Positions 8,293 to 16,413 of a DNA stretch of 34,362 nucleotides are shown here, in pieces. Below the pieces are notes generated by a model. It made no database searches and was not told the origin of the DNA. It was given only the letters and a program-made list of their open reading frames with translations. The DNA comes from Fidelibacterota bacterium. Lineage in GTDB: Bacteria; Pseudomonadota; Alphaproteobacteria; Rhodospirillales; Rhodospirillaceae. Where the stretch lies: NCBI GenBank assembly GCA_947476065.1, contig CANJPG010000031.1:1-34362 (forward strand), given 5' to 3'. The position numbers and the translations under genes were made by a program. Position 1 is the first letter of the stretch, and the number at the start of each line of letters is the position of its first letter.

Positions 8293-9362
8293 TGCGCATG
8301 CCCGCTTTTGTTACGTCTGCACTTGGTGCGGCGATGATGATGGCGACGCCGGCCTTGGCGCTGGATGTTACCCTTGGCGGCCGCATGGAGCAGGCGGGTC
8401 TGGTCACGGGCACCGCGCCGCCCGGATCGAAGATCGCCTTCGCCGGTCACGCCGTACCGGTGACCGTTGATGGCAAGTTCCTGCTGGGCATTGACCGCGA
8501 CGCGCCTGCCAAGGTCGATCTCGTAATCACGGGCCCCGATGGCACGCGCGACGTACGGCACTTAACGGTGGCCAAACGCGATTGGAAAATCGACCGTGTC
8601 GACGGCGTGCCGCAGCAGCTGGTCACGCCCGATCCGGAACTGGCGGCTAAGATCGCCCTAGAGAACGGCTACTGGGCTGTCGCACGCAAGAAACTCGAAC
8701 TGACGCCGTTCTTCGAGACCGGCTTCATCCGCCCCGCCGAGGGCCGCATCTCGGGTGTCTTCGGCGGCCAGCGTATCCTCAACGGCTCGCCGCGCGCGCC
8801 GCACACGGGCCTTGATATCGCGGCCCCCACCGGTACGCCCGTGCACGCGGCGGCGGATGGTGTTGTGTCGATGGAAAAAGAGATGCTGATCATGACCGGC
8901 GATACGGTCATGCTCAATCACGGCTACGGCTTGCAGACGTTCTACATCCACATGAGCAAGCTCTATGTCACCGAAGGCCAGAAGGTGAAGCAGGGCGATA
9001 TCATCGGCGAGATCGGCATGACCGGGCGCGCGACGGGCCCCCATCTGCATTTCGGCGCGACATGGTTCGACCAGCGGCTTGATCCCGAGACGGTGCTCGC
9101 GGTTCTGCCCGTCGCGCAGACGAACGCAGAGATTCCCATTCAGCTTTTTGCCAATGGAACAGTGTCGATCGGCGGAAAAACTGTTGCGAATGCGATGGTG
9201 GCTGCGGAACTTCAACGGCTCGCAAGCCGCACCCCAAAGCCGGCCTTGACCATCGCGGGCGTGGAAGCGGGCACGAATGTCGCGGCGACCGCCGGAATCA
9301 TAACGGAAGCCAAGAAACTAGGCCTTGCCATCGACACCGGTCCGGACCCGGAGGCGCATTAG
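8289..9362 (+). CDS. Secreted M23 family metallopeptidase with ExbD/TolR-like C-terminal domain
   Basis: A 357-residue exported protein. Residues 1-24 are a signal peptide (cleavage near ATPALA). An N-terminal beta-rich region (about 26-98) is followed by a LytM/M23 peptidase domain (about 145-272). Its zinc and catalytic residues are readable: His172 and Asp176 in PHTGLD, His221 in YIHMS, and His252 and His254 in GPHLHFG. Family knowledge: such enzymes cut peptidoglycan cross-links, or, when degenerate, activate amidases; here the metal ligands are intact. After the normal M23 end (LDPETVL) there is a further segment, about 279-350, reading EIPIQLFANGTVSIGGK, then a helix, ALTIAGVEAG, another helix and a final strand. 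This order resembles the periplasmic ExbD/TolR domain; that is an inference from pattern only. The gene overlaps xseA by 4 bp and its stop overlaps that of lpxK by 4 bp. Confidence 0.85.
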   Translation: MMRMPAFVTSALGAAMMMATPALALDVTLGGRMEQAGLVTGTAPPGSKIAFAGHAVPVTVDGKFLLGIDRDAPAKVDLVITGPDGTRDVRHLTVAKRDWKIDRVDGVPQQLVTPDPELAAKIALENGYWAVARKKLELTPFFETGFIRPAEGRISGVFGGQRILNGSPRAPHTGLDIAAPTGTPVHAAADGVVSMEKEMLIMTGDTVMLNHGYGLQTFYIHMSKLYVTEGQKVKQGDIIGEIGMTGRATGPHLHFGATWFDQRLDPETVLAVLPVAQTNAEIPIQLFANGTVSIGGKTVANAMVAAELQRLASRTPKPALTIAGVEAGTNVAATAGIITEAKKLGLAIDTGPDPEAH

Positions 9363-10330
9363 CCGCCGATTGCTTTATTTAGCACGCCGTCGAGGGCCGA
9401 TAGATCTTCCCACTGCGCCGTCACGCTCAGCACGTTGACCTGCTGGCGCTGGTCGGGATCGAGGCGTACGGCGTCCTTCACCGTCGTCACCGGTATGGCG
9501 TCGGCGGCGTAGGCTTCGTCGAGCATGGGCTGGATGTCTGCGGCAGCATAGCCGTAGTGATCGCCGAAGGGATGCACCGCGACCAGCCGCGCACCAACAG
9601 CTTGCAGCGCGTGGAAGAATTTGTCTGGATCGCCGATGCCGGCGAAGGCCACGACTTTCTGGCCGCGCAGGCTTTGCCATTCGGGGCCCAGCGCTAAGTG
9701 GGCGCGCAACACCGGCAGCTGGCCCGACAAGCGCGGGGCGATTTGGTGCGGGTCTTCGCCGACAAGCACCACGGCATCGGCGCGGGCGAGCCCGGCGCGC
9801 ACCGGCTCGCGCAAGGGCCCGGCCGGAATCATGCGGCCATTGCCGAAACCACTCAGGCCGTCGACGACCACCAGGGACAAATCCTTTGCGAGGCCGGGAT
9901 GCTGATGACCGTCGTCCATCACCAGGACGTCGGCGCCGCCGGCGATGGCGGGGGCCGCCGCCAGCGCACGTTCGCGCGACACCCAGGTGGGAAAGTGCCG
10001 CGCATGCAACAAAGCTTCGTCGCCGACCTCATCGACGCTATGGCTCGATGCGCTGACGCGCACAGGGCCTTTCAAGCTGCCGCCGTAGCCCCGCAGCAGG
10101 ATGGCCGGCGAGCGCCCGCGGTCGGACAGGTGCGCGGCGATGGAGGCGGCGACGGGGGTCTTGCCGGTACCTCCGGCCGTGAGGTTGCCGACGCAGATGA
10201 CCGGCGCGCTGGCCTGGAGAGGCTTGGCGCGGGCGATACGGCGCGCTGTGACGGCGCCGTAGATCAGGCCGATTGGCTCGAGCAGGCGCGAGATGCCGTT
10301 GTCCTCGCGCCAGAAGTCAGGCGCGCGCAT
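9359..10330 (-). CDS. lpxK: Tetraacyldisaccharide 4'-kinase LpxK
   Basis: A 323-residue kinase that phosphorylates the 4' position of the lipid A disaccharide-1-phosphate at the inner membrane. The P-loop AGGTGKTPV (about 52-60) follows the conserved CVGNLT, and the catalytic MDDGHQHPG block (about 138-146) is present. The N-terminus APDFWRE is typical of LpxK. It overlaps the upstream acyltransferase gene by 14 bp. In many alphaproteobacteria waaA (Kdo transferase) lies beside lpxK; here it does not, and the acyltransferase abuts lpxK directly. Confidence 0.94.
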   Translation of the reverse strand: MRAPDFWREDNGISRLLEPIGLIYGAVTARRIARAKPLQASAPVICVGNLTAGGTGKTPVAASIAAHLSDRGRSPAILLRGYGGSLKGPVRVSASSHSVDEVGDEALLHARHFPTWVSRERALAAAPAIAGGADVLVMDDGHQHPGLAKDLSLVVVDGLSGFGNGRMIPAGPLREPVRAGLARADAVVLVGEDPHQIAPRLSGQLPVLRAHLALGPEWQSLRGQKVVAFAGIGDPDKFFHALQAVGARLVAVHPFGDHYGYAAADIQPMLDEAYAADAIPVTTVKDAVRLDPDQRQQVNVLSVTAQWEDLSALDGVLNKAIGG

Positions 10331-11045
10331 CGCTGCTTTCTCCCCGGGCCTCTCCTCTGGAGATGGCGATGTGCCCGGTGAGATTGTCGGCCTCGTTGCT
10401 CACGCGGGTCAGTTCCTCTTCGAGCTGGTCTTTGAGGGCGGCCAGCGCGGCGTCGTCGGCGTCGCGCGGCACGGTCAAGGGATCACCCCATATCATGGCG
10501 CCCCGGCCGAAAGGCAAGGGGATGATCAGCTGGTCCCAGGTCTTGAGAACGATACGCCGGCTGACGGAGACCGCCAGCGGCAGGATCGGCGCGCCGGTGA
10601 GCCGGGCCAAGGCCAGCACGCCGTCGCTGACCGTCATACGCGGCCCGCGCGGCCCGTCGGGGGTCACACCGATGCTGGCGCCGTCCTTCACCGCCCGGGC
10701 CATCTGGCGCAGGGCGTCGGCGCCGCCCCGGGTCGAGGAGCCGGCGACGGAGGTGTAGCCGAAATGGGCGATGGTGTTTGCAATCAGTCGCCCGTCAGGA
10801 TGGGAGGAGATCAGCATGTGGAAGGCGGCGCGGCCGGGCCAGCAGGCGGGCATCATGGCCAATCGGTTGTGCCAGAAGGCGACGATGACGGGCGCCTGCC
10901 CGGCTTGCGCCGCGGCGGCGGCCACGGCGTTCACCGCCTCCCAGCGGGTGGTGTGCTTAACGGCGGCCATGAGGCCGGCGATCAGCCCGGCCACGCTGCG
11001 CTGGACCAGGGGCTTGCGGCCAATGGTTTTCAGCAGCTTGCCCAT
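10317..11045 (-). CDS. DUF374 lysophospholipid acyltransferase family protein
   Basis: A 242-residue protein from the ATG at 11045, chosen because GGGAAG stands just upstream and because the longer open frame to 11270 has a non-protein-like arginine-rich start. It belongs to the DUF374 group of the LPLAT acyltransferase superfamily: FWHNRLAMMP (about 57-66), SSHPDGR (80-86) and VTPDGPRGP (127-135) are its signatures. The N-terminal 30 residues hold a hydrophobic segment. In alphaproteobacteria such genes sit in the lipid A cluster, and here it is the promoter-proximal partner of lpxK, so a role in lipid A or glycerolipid acylation is likely. The acyl donor and acceptor are not deducible. Confidence 0.88.
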   Translation of the reverse strand: MGKLLKTIGRKPLVQRSVAGLIAGLMAAVKHTTRWEAVNAVAAAAAQAGQAPVIVAFWHNRLAMMPACWPGRAAFHMLISSHPDGRLIANTIAHFGYTSVAGSSTRGGADALRQMARAVKDGASIGVTPDGPRGPRMTVSDGVLALARLTGAPILPLAVSVSRRIVLKTWDQLIIPLPFGRGAMIWGDPLTVPRDADDAALAALKDQLEEELTRVSNEADNLTGHIAISRGEARGESSDARA

Positions 11046-11162
11046 ATCTTCCCGCAGAAGAGGTATGCGCTGGACGCGTCTTGCTTCGGTATCTCCATGG
11101 GCGGACAATAGAGGACTTCGCCGCGTGTGAGAACGGCAGTGAAAACAGGGGTATAGGCCTCG

Positions 11163-11531
11163 ATGCAATCGCGCAGTGATCCGTCGAACGGCGGTAAGGC
11201 GATTTGGTATGTGGTCGCCGGCAGCCTCGTGCTGGTTGCCGCCTATTACCTCGGCGCCGGCAGCACGCACGACCTGTCACAGGCCCCCGTGGCCGAGAAG
11301 ACCTATCCGCGCCTGCCGTCAGACGCCCTGCCCAAGGCCGTCATTTCGGTGCCTACCGAACCCTTTGCCTCGGGCTGGACCGAGCTCTTGCCGGCCGAGG
11401 CCGTCGAGTTGGAAGCCCGGCGTGTGCTGCAGGAAAACGAGGAACGCCAGCAGCGCGAGATGATGGAGCGAGAGCCCGTGGCCGGAGAAGGTGCTCCGGC
11501 GGCCATGATGATGCAGGCTCCCAAGGACTAG
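11163..11531 (+). CDS. Small single-pass membrane protein of unknown function
   Basis: A 122-residue protein. Residues 1-12 are polar, 13-31 form one transmembrane helix (AIWYVVAGSLVLVAAYYLG), then comes a Pro-rich linker and a charged helix (about 80-103, VELEARRVLQENEERQQREMM) that could form a coiled coil, ending in a Met/Ala-rich tail. By the charge pattern the C-terminal part is probably periplasmic, though this is weak. It is divergent from the acyltransferase gene and its stop overlaps that of the glycosyltransferase gene (CTAG, 11528-11531). I do not recognise a family. Confidence 0.6.
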   Translation: MQSRSDPSNGGKAIWYVVAGSLVLVAAYYLGAGSTHDLSQAPVAEKTYPRLPSDALPKAVISVPTEPFASGWTELLPAEAVELEARRVLQENEERQQREMMEREPVAGEGAPAAMMMQAPKD

Positions 11532-12586
11532 GCGGCCGCCGCTGCCGGCTTCGGCTGGGCCTCACTATTGGACGCAAAGAAGCGCTCCGGGGGGAACGGC
11601 GCGATGTTGGCCAGGAACTGCTGCATGCTGGCATCCCAGGAGAATCGTTCGGCATGGGCGCGGCAAGCTTCGGGCGAGGCGCCGATGGCCCGCTGTACCG
11701 CGACGGCGAGATCGGCGTGCAGGCAGCCGACCGGCGCGTCGCCGATCACGTCCAAAGGTCCGGCGACAGGATAGGCAGCGACCGGCACGCCGCAGGCCAG
11801 GGCTTCGATCAGGACCAAGCCGAAGGTATCGGTCAGGCTGGGGAAGACAAAGACATCGGCGGCGGCGAAGTGCTTGGCCAGTTCCTCGCCCTCCTTCACG
11901 CCCACAAAATGCACGTCGGGATATTTGCGGGTCAGCTCCTTGAGCTGCGGGCCCTCGCCGACCACGATTTTGCTGCCGGGATGTTTGACCTGCAGGAAGG
12001 CCTCGATGTTCTTCTCGACCGCCACGCGGCCGACATAGAGCGAGATGGGGCGCGGCAGGTCGAGGAAACTTTTGTCGCGGGGACGAAACAGGGCGGTATC
12101 GACACCGCGGCTCCAGCGCTTGATGTTGATGAAGCCGTGGCTGTGCAGTTCATCTTCAACCGTTTGCGTGGCCACCATCACCGAAGAAGCGGGGGCGTGG
12201 AAGCGGCGCATGGCCTTGTAGGTCCAAGTCACCGGCACACCCATGCGGGCGTTGAGGTACTCGGGGAACTTGGTGTGGAAGGCGGTGGTGAAGGGGATTT
12301 TGCGCTTGATGCAATAGCGGCGCGCGGCGATGCCGAGGGGGCCTTCGGTGGCGATATGCACCACGCAAGGGCGCAGGCCTTCGATCTTTTTGGCCATGCT
12401 TCGCGCGGGCATCAGCGCGAGGCGTATTTCAGGATACGTCGGGCAGGGCATGCTGCGGAACTGGTCGGGCGTGATGGTGATCGCCTCGTAGCCCGCCGCG
12501 GCCAGATGCGCGGCCAGCGTCGTCAGGGTTCGGACAACACCGTTGATTTGGGGATGCCAGGCGTCGGTGACGATGAGTATTCGCAT
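11528..12586 (-). CDS. GT4-family glycosyltransferase
   Basis: A 352-residue protein from the ATG at 12586 (AAGG nine bases upstream). It has the GT-B layout: N-terminal Rossmann domain starting MRILIVTDAWHPQINGVVRT, with the acceptor-side region HIATEGPLGIAAR (about 76-88) and TAFHTKFPEYL, then the C-terminal donor domain with YVGRVAVEKNIEAFL (about 185-199), FPSLTDTFGLVLIEALACG (the E-x7-E region) and PVAAYPVAGP. Close relatives in alphaproteobacteria include lipid glycosyltransferases, and the neighbouring lpxK, phosphoesterase and lipid kinase genes favour a glycolipid product. Its first 64 bases overlap the end of the phosphoesterase gene. The C-terminal PKPAAAAA tail is low-complexity. 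Confidence 0.87.
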   Translation of the reverse strand: MRILIVTDAWHPQINGVVRTLTTLAAHLAAAGYEAITITPDQFRSMPCPTYPEIRLALMPARSMAKKIEGLRPCVVHIATEGPLGIAARRYCIKRKIPFTTAFHTKFPEYLNARMGVPVTWTYKAMRRFHAPASSVMVATQTVEDELHSHGFINIKRWSRGVDTALFRPRDKSFLDLPRPISLYVGRVAVEKNIEAFLQVKHPGSKIVVGEGPQLKELTRKYPDVHFVGVKEGEELAKHFAAADVFVFPSLTDTFGLVLIEALACGVPVAAYPVAGPLDVIGDAPVGCLHADLAVAVQRAIGASPEACRAHAERFSWDASMQQFLANIAPFPPERFFASNSEAQPKPAAAAA

Positions 12587-13488
12587 TCTTTTGCCTTGTT
12601 GGTTGCCTCGAGCGGGATGTTGCCAAAGGACGACAACGGGAAGGTCGGGATGACACTCGGGAAGTCGGGCATTGCGTCGTCGTCGGCGGTCATGGGCTCG
12701 TTGGGCACGAGGCCGCGCAGATCGGCCCAGTGCAGGATTTCCCAATGGCCGTCGAAATGCTCGACCAGCGCCGTACAGCCTTCGACCCAATCGCCGTCGT
12801 TGAGGTAAGTGATGCCGTCGATGTCGCGGATTTCGGCGTGGTGGATGTGGCCGCAGACGATGCCGTCGGCGCCGCGCTCGCGGGCCATGCGCGCCATGGC
12901 TTGCTCGTAGTTCGAGATAAACTGAACAGCGTTCTTGACGCGGTGCTTTAAGTATTTCGACAGTGACCAGTAAGGCAGGTCGAAGCGCCGGCGGATGGCG
13001 TTGAACCAAGTGTTAAGCGTCAGCGCCGCGACGTATGCGGTGTCGCCCAGAATCGCCAGCCACTTGGCGTAGATCATCACGCCGTCGCATTCGTCGCCGT
13101 GGGCCACCAGGAACTTGCGGCCATCGGCCGTGTGGTGGATTACGTCGCGCACCACCTTGATCTGTCCGAACTCCTGATCAAGAAAGTCGCGGGCGAATTC
13201 GTCGTGGTTGCCGGGCACATAAGTGACGTCGGTGCCCTTGCGTGCCTTACGCAGGATCTTCTGGACCACGTCGTTGTGCTCTTGCGTCCAGAACCAGTTT
13301 TTCCGCAGACGCCAGCCGTCGATGATGTCGCCGACCAGATAGAGCTTTTCGGACTCGGTGTGCTTGAGGAAGTCGAGGAGAAAGTGGGCCTTGCAGCCAC
13401 GGGTGCCGAGATGAATATCGGAAAGGAAGATGGTGCGAAACTTGAGGGAGCTGCCAATCGCGCGCAACACATTCTCCTGAAAAGCCAA
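12523..13488 (-). CDS. Metallophosphoesterase, UDP-2,3-diacylglucosamine diphosphatase (LpxH)-like
   Basis: A 321-residue calcineurin-like phosphoesterase. All metal-binding motifs are visible: LSDIHLG (about 22-28), VGDIIDGW (52-59), PGNHDEF (92-98), AHGDECD (about 129-135) and GHIHHAE (about 213-219). The spacing and the WVEGCTALVEH block match the LpxH-like group, whose LpxH member hydrolyses UDP-2,3-diacyl-GlcN to lipid X. Whether this one acts on the lipid A precursor or another UDP/CDP-lipid is not deducible. The C-terminal 30 residues are Ser/Pro-rich and lie in the region overlapping the glycosyltransferase gene. It is divergent from the lipid kinase gene (107-bp gap). Confidence 0.83.
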   Translation of the reverse strand: MAFQENVLRAIGSSLKFRTIFLSDIHLGTRGCKAHFLLDFLKHTESEKLYLVGDIIDGWRLRKNWFWTQEHNDVVQKILRKARKGTDVTYVPGNHDEFARDFLDQEFGQIKVVRDVIHHTADGRKFLVAHGDECDGVMIYAKWLAILGDTAYVAALTLNTWFNAIRRRFDLPYWSLSKYLKHRVKNAVQFISNYEQAMARMARERGADGIVCGHIHHAEIRDIDGITYLNDGDWVEGCTALVEHFDGHWEILHWADLRGLVPNEPMTADDDAMPDFPSVIPTFPLSSFGNIPLEATNKAKECEYSSSPTPGIPKSTVLSEP

Positions 13489-13595
13489 TCCGCGCGCAAC
13501 GGATGTAGGTGAGCCCGAGTCCCTTGCCTAGAGTCCCAGGGTCTGTCTTCATGCAGACTTCATGGGGTTGAAACAGAACTGTCACTGTCAAAGCG

Positions 13596-14567
13596 ATGAG
13601 CGATACCGTAGGACCGCCGCACATGGACGGCATGGATCGGAATGCGGCGCGAGAGGCCGCAGCGGGGCAGTCTGCGCAGCGCGCGGAGCCCTCAGCCGTC
13701 GCCGGGCGGCGCATCCTGGCCGTTTTCAATCCCGCAGCGGGACGCAACCGTAAAGACCGCTTTGATGCCGTGGTCGCGGCGCTGAGGGCGCAAAACTGTG
13801 CCGTGAGCATCGCCCTCACCGAAGCGCCGGGCCACGCCGAAGCCATCGCCCGTGCGGCGGTGGACGTGGATGTCATCGCCGCCGCCGGCGGTGACGGCAC
13901 CGTCAACGAAATCGTCAATGGCCTCGCCGGCAAAGAGATCGCTTTGGGCATCATCCCGCTCGGCACCGCCAACGTGCTCGCCGACGAGATCGGTCTGGCG
14001 CGTAGCGTCGCGGCGCTGGCCAATACGCTCGCGCGGGGTCCTGTCCACAAGATCCATGTGGGACGAATCAATGGGCGGCGTTTTGTGATGATGGCGGGGG
14101 CCGGCTTTGACGCCAATGTTGTCGCCGGCGTTTCGCTCGCGCTGAAAAAGCGGCTGGGTCCTCTGGCCTATGTCTGGCAGGCGGCGGTGGAGGGCTTCAC
14201 CGGAACCCATGCCGGCTGTACCGCGTTGATCGACGGCGTGCCCTATGCGACGTCATCGATGGTGGCCTGCAACGGCCGGCGTTACGGCGGGCCGTTCATC
14301 GCCGCGCCGGCCGCCTCATTGCGCGACGATTGTTTCCATGTGGTGCTGATGCAGGGCCATGGCTGGTTCAACACGGCGCGCTACGGCGTGGCCCTGATGC
14401 TGGGTGTGATCTCGAAGCTATCAGATGTGCGCGTGGTACCTGGCCGCGAGGTGGTGGTGACCGGTGTGGCGGGCCGTCCCGTGCAGGCCGACGGAGATAT
14501 CATCGCCCACCTGCCGGCCAACATCGGCATAGACCCCGAGACGGTCAAACTGGTGTTTCCCGCCTAG
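13596..14567 (+). CDS. Diacylglycerol kinase-like lipid kinase (DAGK catalytic domain)
   Basis: A 323-residue protein of the YegS/DgkB/sphingosine-kinase superfamily, cytoplasmic or peripheral to the membrane. The nucleotide-binding motif AAGGDGTVNEIVNGLAG (about 94-110) and the N-terminal AVFNPAAGRNRKDRF (about 44-58) define the DAGK_cat domain; LGIIPLGTANVLA (about 117-129) is the second signature. The C-terminal half is the beta-sandwich lipid-binding part. The first 35 residues are poorly family-like, so the true start could be an internal ATG such as 13623. Substrate is uncertain: diacylglycerol, ceramide or another lipid alcohol. Placement beside an LpxH-like hydrolase and a glycosyltransferase supports lipid metabolism. 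Confidence 0.85.
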   Translation: MSDTVGPPHMDGMDRNAAREAAAGQSAQRAEPSAVAGRRILAVFNPAAGRNRKDRFDAVVAALRAQNCAVSIALTEAPGHAEAIARAAVDVDVIAAAGGDGTVNEIVNGLAGKEIALGIIPLGTANVLADEIGLARSVAALANTLARGPVHKIHVGRINGRRFVMMAGAGFDANVVAGVSLALKKRLGPLAYVWQAAVEGFTGTHAGCTALIDGVPYATSSMVACNGRRYGGPFIAAPAASLRDDCFHVVLMQGHGWFNTARYGVALMLGVISKLSDVRVVPGREVVVTGVAGRPVQADGDIIAHLPANIGIDPETVKLVFPA

Positions 14568-14728
14568 GAAAAATGTTCCCGGAAAAGCCCGCGATTTATC
14601 GGGATATTTTCCATTAGACCAGACATTTATCCCACTGTTTCTCATCATCATGCGGGGTGTATGCTCAACCTGCCGGTGTGGTGAGGGAGCTGGCCGACAT
14701 AACAATTGCGCACAAAGGCAGAGACGAC

Positions 14729-14986
14729 ATGAAAGACGTGATCGAAGACCTCTACAAAAAAGCCGAAGACGTCCAGACCAAGTACAAGGACACCGAGCTG
14801 CATAACTATCTGCTCAGCCTGGCGCAGAAGCTTCAGGATGCCGATGTCATGTACCACCACTTCGGCTATCTGCTGATGCATGTGCGCGCGAGCGTCGCCC
14901 ACACCGTCCGCCCGCCGCATCTGCAGGAAGCCATCGAACGCGCGCACCAGTTCCTCAAGCGCTACAATGAGCGCAAGGATACCTGA
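14729..14986 (+). CDS. Small soluble helical protein of unknown function
   Basis: An 85-residue, fully helical, charged protein starting at ATG 14729 (upstream AAAGGCAGAG is a plausible weak ribosome site). An in-frame ATG at 14657 would add 24 residues of less convincing sequence. Visible features are a Lys/Glu-rich amphipathic N-terminus (DVIEDLYKKAEDVQTKYKD), a central LSLAQKLQDAD and YHHFGYLLMH, and a C-terminal AIERAHQFLKRYNERKD. No domain recognised. It converges on pmbA with 12 bp between stops. Confidence 0.6.
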   Translation: MKDVIEDLYKKAEDVQTKYKDTELHNYLLSLAQKLQDADVMYHHFGYLLMHVRASVAHTVRPPHLQEAIERAHQFLKRYNERKDT

Positions 14987-14998
14987 GGTACCGCTCGC

Positions 14999-16342
14999 CT
15001 AGGTTCCCGCGAGCGTCATGCCGTCGATGCGCACCGTCGGCGCGTCGATGCCGTAAAGCAGGTCGAGGTCGTTCGCGGGCGTGAGGTGCTTGAACATATC
15101 CTTGAGGTTGCCGGCGATGGTCACCTCGTGCACGGGATAGGTCAGCTTGCCGTTCTCGATCCAAAAACCGACGGCGCCGCGGCTGTAGTCGCCGGTGACG
15201 CTGTTGACGCCCTGGCCGACGAGATCGGTGACGAAGAGTCCGTCCTTGATATCGTCCATAAGCGCGGTCGGGCTCAAGGCTCCGGCTTCCAGCCAGACGT
15301 TGGTGGTGCCCGGGCTCGGCGGGCCGCCGGTGCCGCGCGTGGCGTGGCCGGTGGGCGCCAGATTCAGCTGCCGCGCCGAACGCAGATCGAGAATCCAGGT
15401 GGTCAGCACGCCTTTGTCGATAAGCGCGCGGCGTTTATTGGCCAAACCTTCAGCATCACAGGGCTTGGAGCGCAGGCCGCGGTTGCGGTGAGGATCTTCG
15501 AAGATGTTGATGTGATCGGCGAAGACGCCGGTGTTCATGGCGTCCTTCAGGAAGGTCGTGCCGCGGGCGACGGATGAGCCATTGATGGCGCCCAGCAGGT
15601 GGCTGACCATGCCGCGGGCCGCGCGGGCATCGAAAATCACCGGGACTTTGCGGCTGGACACCTTACGCCCGCCGAGCTTGCGCACGGCGCGTTCGCCGGC
15701 CGTGGCGCCAATTTTTTCCGGGCGCTTCAGGTCGGCGAAGTAGACCGCGGCCGAATAGTCGTAGTCGGTTTCCATGCCCTTATCGGAATCACCGGCGATC
15801 ACCGAGGCACTCAGCGACGAACCCGACGAGGAATAGGCACGCACGAAGCCGTTGGAGGCCGCCATGGCCACCTGGGATTTTCCCCACGAGGCCGAAGCAC
15901 CTTCAGAGTTGGTCACACCTTTGACCGCAAGCGCCGCCGCTTCGCAGGCCTTGGCCTGTTCGATCAGCGTCGCCGCCGTGACGTCCTGGTCATCGCAGAT
16001 ATCGAGCACCGGCAGGTTCTTGGCCAGCTGCTCGGGCGCGGCTAGGCCGCAGAAAGGATCTTCCGGCACCGTGCGTGCCATGGCGACGGCGCGCTCGACC
16101 AGTTCCTTCAAGGCCTCGCGTGACCGGTCGGCGGACGAGACGATAGCCTGGCGTTTCCCGATGAGCACGCGCAAGCCGATGTCGCCGCCCTCGGCGCCCT
16201 CGAGCTGCTCCAGCTTGCCGAGGCGATAGGTCACCGAGACGGAGGTGCCGTCGACGACAATGGCATCGGCGGCATCGGCGCCGGCCTTCTTGGCATCGGT
16301 GATGAGGTCGGACAGGATATTGAGCAGGTCGGGCTGGGACAT
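14999..16342 (-). CDS. pmbA: TldE/PmbA metalloprotease-family subunit
   Basis: A 447-residue protein matching TldE (PmbA), the partner of the TldD metalloprotease. The TldD-TldE heterodimer degrades unfolded peptides and matures some ribosomal peptides such as microcin B17. Family landmarks: VTYRLGKLEQLEGAEGGDIGLRV (in pieces at about 34-57), an RKVPVIFDARAARGM block (about 235-250), LRSKPCDAEGLANKRR, the MDDIKDGLFVTDLVGQGVN segment, and a conserved ending with GNLKDMF. The zinc-ligand HExxxH of TldD is absent, as expected for TldE. It lies 71 bp downstream of the Slam gene on the same strand. tldD is not in the window. Confidence 0.92.
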   Translation of the reverse strand: MSQPDLLNILSDLITDAKKAGADAADAIVVDGTSVSVTYRLGKLEQLEGAEGGDIGLRVLIGKRQAIVSSADRSREALKELVERAVAMARTVPEDPFCGLAAPEQLAKNLPVLDICDDQDVTAATLIEQAKACEAAALAVKGVTNSEGASASWGKSQVAMAASNGFVRAYSSSGSSLSASVIAGDSDKGMETDYDYSAAVYFADLKRPEKIGATAGERAVRKLGGRKVSSRKVPVIFDARAARGMVSHLLGAINGSSVARGTTFLKDAMNTGVFADHINIFEDPHRNRGLRSKPCDAEGLANKRRALIDKGVLTTWILDLRSARQLNLAPTGHATRGTGGPPSPGTTNVWLEAGALSPTALMDDIKDGLFVTDLVGQGVNSVTGDYSRGAVGFWIENGKLTYPVHEVTIAGNLKDMFKHLTPANDLDLLYGIDAPTVRIDGMTLAGT

Positions 16343-16413
16343 GGGGGCTCGTCGGACAGGGTGAAGGAGCGGCAGTCTGCTATCAGCCCGTCATTGGCGC
16401 AACGCCTAAAGGC

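Noticed and set aside
11204-12808. Plus-strand open frame of 534 codons
   Set aside because: It is antisense to the glycosyltransferase and phosphoesterase genes, shows no family motif and has low-complexity Gly/Ala/Asp/Arg composition.
14585-14620. Intrinsic terminator after the lipid kinase gene
   Set aside because: The CCCG/CGGG stem is weak and the following tract (ATATTTTCC) is not a uniform T-run.
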